From contig JBOZRQ010000009.1 in assembly GCA_050789255.1 (NCBI GenBank), positions 1-64,000 of the forward strand: 64,000 nucleotides of DNA. The letters run 5' to 3'. Below are positions 44,881 to 52,026 of this stretch, piece by piece. The notes below the pieces were generated by a model. It saw only the letters and a program-made list of their open reading frames with translations. It did not search any database and had not been told where the DNA came from. The stretch's first letter is position 1. Each line of letters opens with the position of its first letter. A program made the position numbers and the translations under genes. This DNA is from JBOZRQ01 sp050789255. GTDB lineage: Bacteria > Bacillota > Sulfobacillia > Symbiobacteriales > Symbiobacteriaceae.

Positions 44881-46512
44881 TTAGGAGGCCTGGTAGCCTA
44901 CCCGCAGCGTCGCCCACCGGCGATTGCCGGCGTACAAGGGAAGCGCAAGGTCACGCACGACCTCCCCGGTGTCACGGGCGTTGGTCTGCACCAGGAAGAC
45001 GGAAAGGTCCGGGGCGCCCTCTAGGGGGGCGCCCGCCCGCCGGAACTGCTCGATGCTGCTCCGCTGCGGCAGTCCCTCGGCGGCGTTGCCCAGTCCGACC
45101 CGTGCTGCCCGCAGCCCGACGGGATCCTCAAACATGCGCTTGATGCGGTTTGCCGCGAAATCCTGGGCTGCATCGCCCGTCCAGTCCCGGGCCAGCCTGC
45201 GGGGCAGGGCGATGCCGAACCCGTTCAGGTCGGTCACGCTAAAGTACTGGAACTGCCGGTCTTGCTCAAGGAACCGCTCCAGAAGGTCCACCAGCTCCAG
45301 GTCGACCGTGTGGTCGTAGGAGAGCTTGAACTTGGGTGGCTGGAACCCTCCCAGCCCCACCTTGCGGCAGTCGAAGAGCCGCTGGAGGTCCGCCGGGGTG
45401 GCGGCCTCATACCGGGTATCCCAGAGCTGTGCGGGCTGAATCCGGCCGTCGGCCAGCGCCCGGCCCACCACAGCCTCAACCTTGGCCACACCCGCTCGAG
45501 CGGCGCTCATGACCTGGTCGAATCGGCCCCCGAGCCGGAACTGGCCCAGCACCTGCTGCGCCTCCTCCAGATCCCGCGAGAACTGTCCGCTGCCCGTTAG
45601 GCGCATCGAGCCAGTTGTCGCGGCAATGCTTTGCGCAACCACATCCATGGCTGTGGCGATCTCCTCGGTGCTGGAGGCGCTCTCTTCGGCGGCTGCCGCC
45701 ATGGTCTGGGACTGCAGGGCGACCTCGGGCACCAGGTCATCCATCTGCTGAATGCCGGATTCGGCCAGCTTCCCTTCCCGGGCGACCGCTTCGGCAAGCT
45801 CTCCCAGCTGGGCCATGGCGGCTGCGGCCGTGTCGCCTGCGCCCCGGATCTCCTGCACAAGTTTGGCCACCTGTCTCATGGACACAGCGGTGTCGTCGGC
45901 CAGCTTCTTGACCTCGGTGGCGACCACGGCGAAACCACGCCCCTTCTCCCCGGCGTGAGCGGCCTCGATCGCCGCGTTCAGCGCCAGCAGCTGGGTCTGC
46001 CGGGTGACTCGGTCGATGGCGCCCAGGGCGGCGTTGACCGCCTGGGTGGACTGGATCAACGACCCAACGGCTTCGCCCGCAGAATGGCTCACTCGGGCGA
46101 GGCTCTCCGAGTGACCCAGGGCCTTGGCAACAACATGGAGACCGTTGTCGGCGGCATTCTTCAGATCCTCGGCCACCTGGGACGAATCTGTGGCGGATGA
46201 GGCCACCTGTTGGGCTGCGGAGGCCAACTGCTCCAGCCGGGAGTTCACCTGTTCGACGGCCAGGGTCTGTTCGGCCAGCTGGCTGCTCACCTGCCGAGAC
46301 TGGAGCACCCCGAGCGCCTCATGTACGGACGCCCTGTAGACAGCCGTCTCCAGCGTGTTCATCGCGGTGCGGACACGCACCATCCAGCCGCCAATGGCTT
46401 CAGCAAGGGGGGCTGCTTCACCGTAGCCCTCGGGGTTCAGAACTCTGGTCAGGTCACCTGCGAACACGGCTCTCAGGTCCGCCAGCAGACGCTCGTAGTC
46501 CGATTGCATCAT
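44881..46512 (-). CDS. Soluble chemoreceptor-like protein (MCP) with C-terminal sensor domain
   Basis: This 543-residue protein has no membrane helix. A short N-terminal helical region is followed by a long coiled-coil MCP signalling domain (about 60-310) whose hairpin tip is QTQLLALNAAIEAAHAGEKGRGFAVVATEV. The C-terminal 200 residues form a sensor-like domain with YFSVTDLNGFGIALPRR, NRIKRMFEDPVGLRAAR, RDTGEVVRDLALPLY and RWATLRVGY. This tail occurs at the ends of other cytoplasmic or membrane MCPs as I recall; its ligand is unknown. It probably signals to a CheA/CheW complex in the cytoplasm. A sigma-54-like promoter lies about 130 bases upstream. Confidence 0.85.
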   Translation of the reverse strand: MMQSDYERLLADLRAVFAGDLTRVLNPEGYGEAAPLAEAIGGWMVRVRTAMNTLETAVYRASVHEALGVLQSRQVSSQLAEQTLAVEQVNSRLEQLASAAQQVASSATDSSQVAEDLKNAADNGLHVVAKALGHSESLARVSHSAGEAVGSLIQSTQAVNAALGAIDRVTRQTQLLALNAAIEAAHAGEKGRGFAVVATEVKKLADDTAVSMRQVAKLVQEIRGAGDTAAAAMAQLGELAEAVAREGKLAESGIQQMDDLVPEVALQSQTMAAAAEESASSTEEIATAMDVVAQSIAATTGSMRLTGSGQFSRDLEEAQQVLGQFRLGGRFDQVMSAARAGVAKVEAVVGRALADGRIQPAQLWDTRYEAATPADLQRLFDCRKVGLGGFQPPKFKLSYDHTVDLELVDLLERFLEQDRQFQYFSVTDLNGFGIALPRRLARDWTGDAAQDFAANRIKRMFEDPVGLRAARVGLGNAAEGLPQRSSIEQFRRAGAPLEGAPDLSVFLVQTNARDTGEVVRDLALPLYAGNRRWATLRVGYQAS

Positions 46513-46583
46513 GCGCGCTCACTCCCTTGTTGCCGGGATGACACCGACTGTTGCGGCGGTGTGGTGCGACACTGTCGCTGAAA

Positions 46584-46621
46584 GCGACACCTGAGGGCTG
46601 TCTGGGAGGCCTAGGTGTCGC
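46584..46621 (-). promoter_or_regulatory. Inverted repeat in the MCP leader
   Basis: GCGACACCT (46584-46592) and AGGTGTCGC (46613-46621) are perfect 9-bp complements, with a further TGTCGC at 46573-46578. On the minus strand this lies between the sigma-54-like promoter and the MCP start, so it could be a leader hairpin or a protein-binding site. Confidence 0.4.
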
Positions 46622-46645
46622 ATTCCTGGCAAACGTCCCAAAAGT

Positions 46646-46662
46646 ATGCAAGCCCTGTGCCA
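46646..46662 (-). promoter_or_regulatory. Sigma-54-type promoter upstream of the MCP gene
   Basis: On the minus strand the sequence is TGGCACAGGGCTTGCAT. It has the -24 GG and -12 GC separated by exactly 10 bases and matches TGGCAC-N5-TTGCW throughout. It points toward the MCP start 134 bases away and lies immediately after the terminator of the upstream sigma gene. No rpoN or enhancer-binding protein gene is in the window. Confidence 0.6.
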
Positions 46663-46663
46663 G

Positions 46664-46694
46664 AAAAAATCACCCCCGTCGATCGACGGGGGTG
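46664..46694 (-). terminator. Terminator of the second RpoD-like gene
   Basis: A perfect 12-bp hairpin, CACCCCCGTCGA with TCGACGGGGGTG, is followed on the minus strand by ATTTTTT. Confidence 0.93.
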
Positions 46695-46701
46695 GGTCAG
46701 G

Positions 46702-47613
46702 TTACTCCAGGAAATCCTTCAGCTTCAGGCTCCGGGTCGGGTGCCGGAGCTTGCGCAGAGCCTTCGCCTCGATCTGGCGGATGCGCTCGCGGGTGACGCC
46801 GAAGGCGTAGCCGACCTCCTCCAGGGTCCGGGACCGCCCGTCTTCCAGGCCGAACCGGAGCCGGAGCACCTTCTCTTCCCGGGGGGTGAGGCTCTCCAGC
46901 GCTTTGCCCAGGTGCTCCTGAAGCAGGAGCTGCCCCACCGCCTCGGCGGGCGCCGGGGCCTCCTGATCCTCAATAAAGTCCACCAGGTTGGAATCCTGCT
47001 CTTCGCCGATGGGGGTCTCCAGCGAGACCGGCTCCTGGGCGATCTTCTGAATTTCCCGCACCCGGTCCACCGTCGTCTCCATGGCGGCGGCGACCTCCTC
47101 CGGCAGGGGGTCCCGCCCCAGATCCTGAAGGAGCTGGCGGGAGACCCGGCTCAGCCGGTTGATGGTCTCCACCATATGGACCGGGATGCGGATCGTGCGT
47201 CCCTGATCGGCAATGGCCCGGGTAATCGCCTGCCGAATCCACCAGGTGGCGTAGGTGGAGAATTTGTAGCCCAACCGGTGGTCGAATTTCTCCGTTGCCC
47301 GCATCAGCCCGAGGTTGCCTTCCTGGACCAGGTCCAGAAGCGGCATGCCCCGGCCTATGTACCGTCTGGCGATGCTGACCACCAGCCGCAGGTTCGCCTC
47401 CATGAGGGCCTGCTTGGCGGTAGGATCCCCCTGCTCGATGCGGATGGCCAGGTCGACCTCCTCGGTGGCGGACAGCAGCGGAACCCGGCCGATCTCCTTG
47501 AGGTACATGCGAATCGGGTCATCGGTGGCGGTTCCTTCCGGGACAGAGAGGTCAATCCGGACTTCCTCGGCGCCTGGCTCAACCAGCGGCTGACGCTCGT
47601 CTTCCTTGTCCAT
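46702..47613 (-). CDS. Second RpoD-like sigma-70 factor, lacking region 1.1
   Basis: This 303-residue group 1/2 sigma factor is highly similar to the rpoD product at 15684-16817 from region 1.2 onward (DPIRMYLKEIGRVPLLS, LRLVVSIARRYIGRGM, YATWWIRQAITRAIADQ, GVTRERIRQIEAKALRKL). It lacks region 1.1 and most of the acidic linker, having only about 20 residues before IDLSVPEG. The recognition helices of regions 2.4 and 4.2 are almost the same, so it likely reads similar promoters. The ATG at 47613 follows GGGAGGG. It is transcribed alone between two terminators. Confidence 0.95.
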   Translation of the reverse strand: MDKEDERQPLVEPGAEEVRIDLSVPEGTATDDPIRMYLKEIGRVPLLSATEEVDLAIRIEQGDPTAKQALMEANLRLVVSIARRYIGRGMPLLDLVQEGNLGLMRATEKFDHRLGYKFSTYATWWIRQAITRAIADQGRTIRIPVHMVETINRLSRVSRQLLQDLGRDPLPEEVAAAMETTVDRVREIQKIAQEPVSLETPIGEEQDSNLVDFIEDQEAPAPAEAVGQLLLQEHLGKALESLTPREEKVLRLRFGLEDGRSRTLEEVGYAFGVTRERIRQIEAKALRKLRHPTRSLKLKDFLE

Positions 47614-47718
47614 ACGACACCCTCCCTTTCACTGCCAGTCGAACCGCTTCAGTTTACCTTAGTGCCAACTGAACGTATAGACTTGAAATATTAGGCAATT
47701 TGTGGTATAGTCATGATA

Positions 47719-47746
47719 AAGGGGCTGTGATTTGTCACAGCCCCTT
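47719..47746 (-). terminator. Hairpin at the end of the tungstate transporter operon
   Basis: AAGGGGCTGTGA and TCACAGCCCCTT form a perfect 12-bp stem around TTTG. It overlaps the stop codon of the ATPase gene on the minus strand; only a short T-containing tail follows. Confidence 0.7.
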
Positions 47747-48487
47747 CTTCAATGCTTCAGGCTCAAGCGTACGGAGTAAATCCGCTGCGGCTCGTACAAG
47801 TGCGGAGACCTCCGGGGTAGCAGGGGCGCCGAAGACCTCGCGGGGTGCGCCCGTCTGCACGATGGCGCCGCCCATGAGCACCGCCATCCGGTCGGCCAGG
47901 GGCGGGATCTCCGTGAAGTCGTGGGTCACGAAGAGCGCCGTCACCCCGGCCTCCTTGAGCAGCCCCCGCAGTTCCTGGAGGATACCGGCCCGGGTGAGCA
48001 CGTCGAGGGCGCCGAAGGGCTCGTCCAGGAAGAGCACCCGGGGCTCCAGGGCCAGCGCCCGGGCCAGGCTGACCCGCTGGGCCTCGCCCCCGGAAAGTTC
48101 CCGGGCGTGCCGCCGGGCCAGGTGGGAGACTCCCAGCTTCTTCAGCCAGTGGTCAACACGGCCTGCCACATCTCGCACGCCCCGCAGCTTCAGGCCCAGC
48201 GCAACGTTCTCAGCCACCGTGCCATCCAGGAGCAGCGGCTGCTGGAAGACCACGGCCATCTGGCGGCGAAGCGCCAGTTCCTCCCTGGGGAGGTCCGCCT
48301 TGCGCCCGGCAAAGGTGAGGCTCATCTCAGCGGGGATCAGCAGGGCCAGCGCCTGGAGCAGGGTGGACTTTCCCGCCCCGTTCGGCCCAATCACTGCCAG
48401 GATTTCACCCTGCTCCACCGTGAGCGAGGGCACCTCTAGCACGGTGCGGCGGTCCCTGGTCACCCGCAGGTTCGCCACCTCAATCAC
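47735..48487 (-). CDS. tupC: Tungstate-type ABC transporter ATP-binding protein
   Basis: This 250-residue ABC ATPase energises the importer formed with the two genes upstream. It has Walker A GPNGAGKST (about 34-42), the Q-loop VVFQQPLLLDGTV, signature LSGGEAQRVSLARAL, Walker B VLFLDEP and the H-loop THDF. It overlaps the permease gene by 4 bases. Assignment to tungstate rests on the TupA-like binding protein; molybdate is a less likely alternative. Confidence 0.9.
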   Translation of the reverse strand: MIEVANLRVTRDRRTVLEVPSLTVEQGEILAVIGPNGAGKSTLLQALALLIPAEMSLTFAGRKADLPREELALRRQMAVVFQQPLLLDGTVAENVALGLKLRGVRDVAGRVDHWLKKLGVSHLARRHARELSGGEAQRVSLARALALEPRVLFLDEPFGALDVLTRAGILQELRGLLKEAGVTALFVTHDFTEIPPLADRMAVLMGGAIVQTGAPREVFGAPATPEVSALVRAAADLLRTLEPEALKKGL

Positions 48488-49182
48488 GCCGGTCGCCCCC
48501 TCTGCTGCAGGAAGGTAAGGGCCAGGGTGACCGCGTAAGCCAGCAGGAGCAGGATCACGCTGATGGCGATCGCCAGGTCAAAGTTGCCCTTGGAGACCTC
48601 CATGACGGTCGCTGTGGTCAGCACCCGGGTGTAGTCCTTGATGTTGCCGCCCACGGCCATGGAGGCGCCAACCTCGGAGACCACGGCGCCAAACCCGGCG
48701 ATGACCGCTGCCAGGATCGACAGCCGTGCCTCCCGGATCAACAGCCACCAAAGCTGCCAGCGGGAGGCCCCCAGTGCCAGGATCTGCAGGCGCAGCTTGG
48801 GGTTTAGCTGGGCGATGCCGGCGAGCGTGAAGCCAGCCACCACCGGTGCGGCGATGACGCTCTGGGCGATCACCATCGCTGTCGGCGTGAAGCTGATGTT
48901 CAGGAAGCCGAACGGCCCGCTCCGCCACAGCATGATGCTGACCCAGAGCCCGACGACCACCGGCGGCAGCGCCATCCCTGTGTTGACCAGGCTCACGATG
49001 ATCCGCCGCCCAGGGAACCGGCTCAGGGCCAGCAGAAGGCCGACCGGCAGCCCGAGGAGCACGCTAATGAGCGTTGCCAGCCCGGAGACCCGGAGCGTCA
49101 GCAAGGTGACTTGCCAAAGCTCCGGGTCTCCTGAGATCAGCAGTTCTACAGCCCGCTGCAGTCCCTGCCCGATGAGTTGCAC
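48484..49182 (-). CDS. tupB: Tungstate-type ABC transporter permease
   Basis: This 232-residue inner-membrane permease has five or six helices and the EAA-type loop LAALGASRWQLWWLLIREAR-like segment that contacts the ATPase (ILALGASRWQLWWLL is visible). Other family blocks are VGLWVSIMLWRSGPFG and GFGAVVSEVGASMAVGGNI, which are characteristic of TupB-type permeases. It lies one base after the binding-protein gene and overlaps the ATPase gene. Confidence 0.92.
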   Translation of the reverse strand: MQLIGQGLQRAVELLISGDPELWQVTLLTLRVSGLATLISVLLGLPVGLLLALSRFPGRRIIVSLVNTGMALPPVVVGLWVSIMLWRSGPFGFLNISFTPTAMVIAQSVIAAPVVAGFTLAGIAQLNPKLRLQILALGASRWQLWWLLIREARLSILAAVIAGFGAVVSEVGASMAVGGNIKDYTRVLTTATVMEVSKGNFDLAIAISVILLLLAYAVTLALTFLQQRGRPA

Positions 49183-49183
49183 A

Positions 49184-50026
49184 TTACTTCCCCTTCGTCA
49201 GTTGATCCTCCGTCTTCCCGCCGTCGGGGAAGAAGAGCGACTGGCCGAACTTGTCCACGCCGAACTTGCTGATGGCGTCCTGCCCCCCGCTGGAGAGGAG
49301 GAAGTCGGCGAACGCCTTGGCTCCGGCGTTGTTGACCTTCGTGAACTTGGCGGGGTTGACCTGCATGACATGGTAGATGTTCAGCAGGGGCGCATCCCCT
49401 TCGAGCAGGACTTCCAGGCTCAGGTTCTTCTTCTGGGCGAGGTAGGTCGCCCGGTCGGACAGGGTGTAGCCGTTCTTCTCCGAGGCGATCGTCAGGGTCT
49501 GGCCCATGCCCGAGCCCGACTGCTGGTACCAGGTCCCCTCGTTCTTCACCCCGGCATCCTTCCAGAGCGCGAGCTCCTTCTTGTGGGTGCCCGAGTCGTC
49601 GCCACGGGAGACGAAGAGCGCCTTCGCTTCGGCGATCTTCTTCAGCGCCGCGGCCCCCGTCTTGACGCCCTTGACGCCCGCCGGGTCAGCCTTGGGACCC
49701 ACGACGATAAAGTCGTTATGCATGACCAGCTTGCGCTCCACGGCGGCGCCGGACTCGACGAGCTTCTTCTCGTCAGCCGGGGCGTGGACCAGCAGCACGT
49801 CGGCCTCGCCCTTGTCGCCCATGGCCAGCGCCTGGCCGGTGCCAACGGCGATGGTCTTGACCCGGTAGCCGAACTGCTTCTCGAAGAGCGGGATCAGCAC
49901 GTCCAGCAGGCCGCTGTCCTGGGTGCTGGTGGTGGTGGCGAGGATGAGATCCTTCTGCTGGGGTTGCTGTGCCGCACACCCGGCGAGGAGCAGTACGGAA
50001 AGTGCAACGCTGATCATTCGGCGCAC
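49184..50026 (-). CDS. tupA: Tungstate-binding lipoprotein (TupA-like)
   Basis: This 280-residue extracytoplasmic binding protein begins with a signal ending in the lipobox LLLAGC. The TupA hallmark LATTTSTQDSGLLDVLIP follows, providing ligand Thr/Ser residues. Further ligand-site blocks are VGTGQALAMGDKGEADVLLVHAP, MHNDFIVVGP and FVSRGDDSGTHKKELALW. Family members bind tungstate with very high affinity. The GTG start follows GAGGGG. The gene has its own promoter and a 22-base palindrome at 50052-50073, directly downstream of the regulator gene. Confidence 0.94.
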   Translation of the reverse strand: MRRMISVALSVLLLAGCAAQQPQQKDLILATTTSTQDSGLLDVLIPLFEKQFGYRVKTIAVGTGQALAMGDKGEADVLLVHAPADEKKLVESGAAVERKLVMHNDFIVVGPKADPAGVKGVKTGAAALKKIAEAKALFVSRGDDSGTHKKELALWKDAGVKNEGTWYQQSGSGMGQTLTIASEKNGYTLSDRATYLAQKKNLSLEVLLEGDAPLLNIYHVMQVNPAKFTKVNNAGAKAFADFLLSSGGQDAISKFGVDKFGQSLFFPDGGKTEDQLTKGK

Positions 50027-50051
50027 GAATGGGCACCCCTCTTGCTCTTTC

Positions 50052-50115
50052 GTTATGCTCAGTTGAGCATAACGGTGATATGTTCAGTGTAGGGGTGCTT
50101 CGGGGACCGGGTCAA
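50052..50115 (-). promoter_or_regulatory. Promoter and palindromic operator of tupABC
   Basis: On the minus strand TTGACC (50110-50115) and TACACT (50086-50091) are separated by 18 bases. Downstream lies a perfect 10-bp inverted repeat, GTTATGCTCA and TGAGCATAAC, with a 2-base centre (50052-50073). The palindrome falls just after the expected start point, a position suited to repression. The neighbouring ModE-HTH fusion is the obvious candidate ligand-responsive regulator. Confidence 0.75.
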
Positions 50116-50128
50116 TAGCATCATGTAG

Positions 50129-51190
50129 CTAGGGTCCAAAGTGTGCCGGAAAAAAGAGCGGTTCGCCGTACTGCGGCAACCCGAACGAGTGGATCACCAA
50201 CTGCCCGGCAGGGCTGACCGCCCAGGCGGCAAACCGCCGGGCGCCCTCCTCCTGGACCCCGGGCAGCCGTGCGGGGTTGACTGTAAGCAGGGCAAACTCG
50301 TTGCGCAGGGACGGGTCGCCGGCGCACAGCACCGAGAGCGTCAGCCCGGTCTGTCGGGCTGCCAGGTAGGTGGCCCGGTCCACCAGGATGTATGACTGCC
50401 GCTCTTCGGCATAGCGCAGGGCCGCCATGCTCCCCATCGATCCCCGTGGACAGATCGAATACCAGGGGGCTTCCGGGCTAGTGCCAGCTGCCGCCCACAG
50501 GTCCAGCTCCTTGATGTGGGTGCCCGAGCGGTCCCCCCGGCTGACGAAGGGCGCCCCGGCCGAAGCACACCTCCGCAGAGCTTCGGCGGCCGATGCAGCC
50601 TGACCCGCATCAGCCGGGTCAGAGGCAGGGCCAAGTAGCAGAAAGTCGTTGTACATCAGTGGGAAGCGTTCCAGCCCATAGCCGTCGGCCAGGAAGGAGC
50701 GCTCCAGGTCGGGGGCGTGGGCCAGCACCAGGTCAGCCCGCCCCTCCCGCGCAATCTCCAGGGCCTGGCCGGTACCGGCCGCAATGTGCCGCACCAGCAG
50801 CCCGGTCGCCTGGTAGAATGCTTCCTCCAGGGCGCCGACGAGCCCGGTCTCCGCCGGCCCGATGGTGCTCGCCAGCAGCACCGGGCGTGTTGGCGGCGCC
50901 ACCGGGGCATCCGCCAGCAGGGTCCGCACCTGGTCAAACCGGGCCAGTAAATCCCGTCCCGCCGGGGTGAGCGCAGCTCCGCCGCCCGCCGCGCCGCCGA
51001 CCCGCTTCTCCAGAAGGGGGGCGCCCAGCTGCTCCTCGGCCTGCTTGATCAGGCCCCAGGCGTGCCGGTAGGAGACCTTCAGCTGCGCCGCGGCGCGGTT
51101 GATCGACCCCAGGCTGGCGACAGCCCGTAGCAGGGCGCCGAGCCGTTCGCCGCCCACGTCCATGATCAGTTTGTAACGCACGTCGGACAT
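50129..51190 (-). CDS. ModE-type HTH fused to TupA-like ligand-binding domain (putative tungstate-responsive regulator)
   Basis: This 353-residue one-component regulator has an N-terminal winged HTH like ModE (about 1-100: ERLGALLRAVASLGSINRAA, VSYRHAWGLIKQAEEQLG, PLLEKRVGGAAGGG, LTPAGRDLLARF). The C-terminal 240 residues follow TupA nearly block for block: AAGTGQALEIAREGRADLVL, MYNDFLLLGPASDP, FVSRGDRSGTHIKELDLW, SYILVDRATYLAARQTGL. The ligand motif TTTSTQDSGL of TupA reads ASTIGPAETGL here. It has no signal peptide, so the binding fold is cytoplasmic. The ATG at 51190 follows GGAGGTG. It lies directly upstream of tupA. Related HTH-PBP fusions exist; the TupA-like version is unusual. Confidence 0.88.
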   Translation of the reverse strand: MSDVRYKLIMDVGGERLGALLRAVASLGSINRAAAQLKVSYRHAWGLIKQAEEQLGAPLLEKRVGGAAGGGAALTPAGRDLLARFDQVRTLLADAPVAPPTRPVLLASTIGPAETGLVGALEEAFYQATGLLVRHIAAGTGQALEIAREGRADLVLAHAPDLERSFLADGYGLERFPLMYNDFLLLGPASDPADAGQAASAAEALRRCASAGAPFVSRGDRSGTHIKELDLWAAAGTSPEAPWYSICPRGSMGSMAALRYAEERQSYILVDRATYLAARQTGLTLSVLCAGDPSLRNEFALLTVNPARLPGVQEEGARRFAAWAVSPAGQLVIHSFGLPQYGEPLFFPAHFGP

Positions 51191-51282
51191 GGTTGCATCA
51201 CCTCCACGGTGCTTCGGTGCCGCGCACCGCAGCACCTGCCTTTTCGTTTCCCTCTGATGCCAGGGCTACGGTATAATGAAGG

Positions 51283-52026
51283 GTGGCATGTCCTGGAACG
51301 GAGGAATCACCCATACTTCGAGTCAATCTCTCCCCTCGGCTGGCCGCCGTGGCGGGGTATGTGCTGCCGGGCGGGCCGCTGGCCGACATCGGCACCGACC
51401 ACGGCTACCTGCCGGCCCACCTGGTGCAGTCCGGCGTCATCCCGAGCGCAATCGCAGGAGATATTCTACCCGGCCCGCTGGAGGCAGCCAGGGCGACCGT
51501 GTCCGAAGCCGGGCTTGGGGATCGAATTGAGCTCCGACTGGGCAGCGGCCTGAAGATCCTCACCCCGGGCGAGGTCCTTACCGCAACCATTTGCGGAATG
51601 GGCGGCCCGCTGATTGGCGAGATCCTGTCAGCAGGCCCGCTGGAGGGGATCCGGCGGCTGGTGCTCCAGCCTATGGGCGGCGAAGAGCGGCTCCGGGAGT
51701 GGCTGGCGGAGAACGGCTGGAAGCTGGTCGCCGAACAGCTGGAGGAGGACGCCGGCCGGGTCTATGTGATCATGGCGGCCGAGCGGGGCGCCATGAGCCT
51801 GTCCGAGGGAGATCTTATGGTTGGCCCCCACCTGCGGGAGGCCGGTGGCCCACTGCTCATCAAGTACGTGAAACTCTTGCTGGGGCAGGCCCGGCGGGCC
51901 CTGGAGGGCGCCCGGCGATCGGGCCGTGAGGAGGCCCGCAGCCGGGTCGCCGAGTTAGAACATCGGATCGGACTATTCGAGGAGGTTATTCGCTATGCAG
52001 AAAGCGACCGTCGGTCGGATCGCTGA
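51283..52026 (+). CDS. trmK: tRNA (adenine22-N1)-methyltransferase
   Basis: TrmK methylates N1 of A22 in tRNAs using SAM. The protein shows LSPRLAAVAGYVLPGGPLADIGTDHGYLPAHL (motif I, GTDHGYL), the GDILPGPLEAA motif II equivalent, TICGMGGPLIGEIL with the NPPF-like catalytic loop replaced by GMGG as in the family, and VLQPMGGEERLREWL. Family N-termini begin around LSPRL, so the first ten residues from the GTG at 51283 look spurious. A strong GGAGG at 51300-51304 is 8 bases before an in-frame ATA (51313), a possible non-canonical start. A TATAAT lies at 51272-51277. It overlaps nif3 downstream. Confidence 0.92.
   Translation: MACPGTEESPILRVNLSPRLAAVAGYVLPGGPLADIGTDHGYLPAHLVQSGVIPSAIAGDILPGPLEAARATVSEAGLGDRIELRLGSGLKILTPGEVLTATICGMGGPLIGEILSAGPLEGIRRLVLQPMGGEERLREWLAENGWKLVAEQLEEDAGRVYVIMAAERGAMSLSEGDLMVGPHLREAGGPLLIKYVKLLLGQARRALEGARRSGREEARSRVAELEHRIGLFEEVIRYAESDRRSDR

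Noticed and set aside
43318..45024. Long plus-strand frame (568 codons) opposite betC and the MCP 3' end
   Set aside because: Antisense shadow covering a sulfatase with intact motifs and a terminator; no ribosome-binding site or domain pattern.
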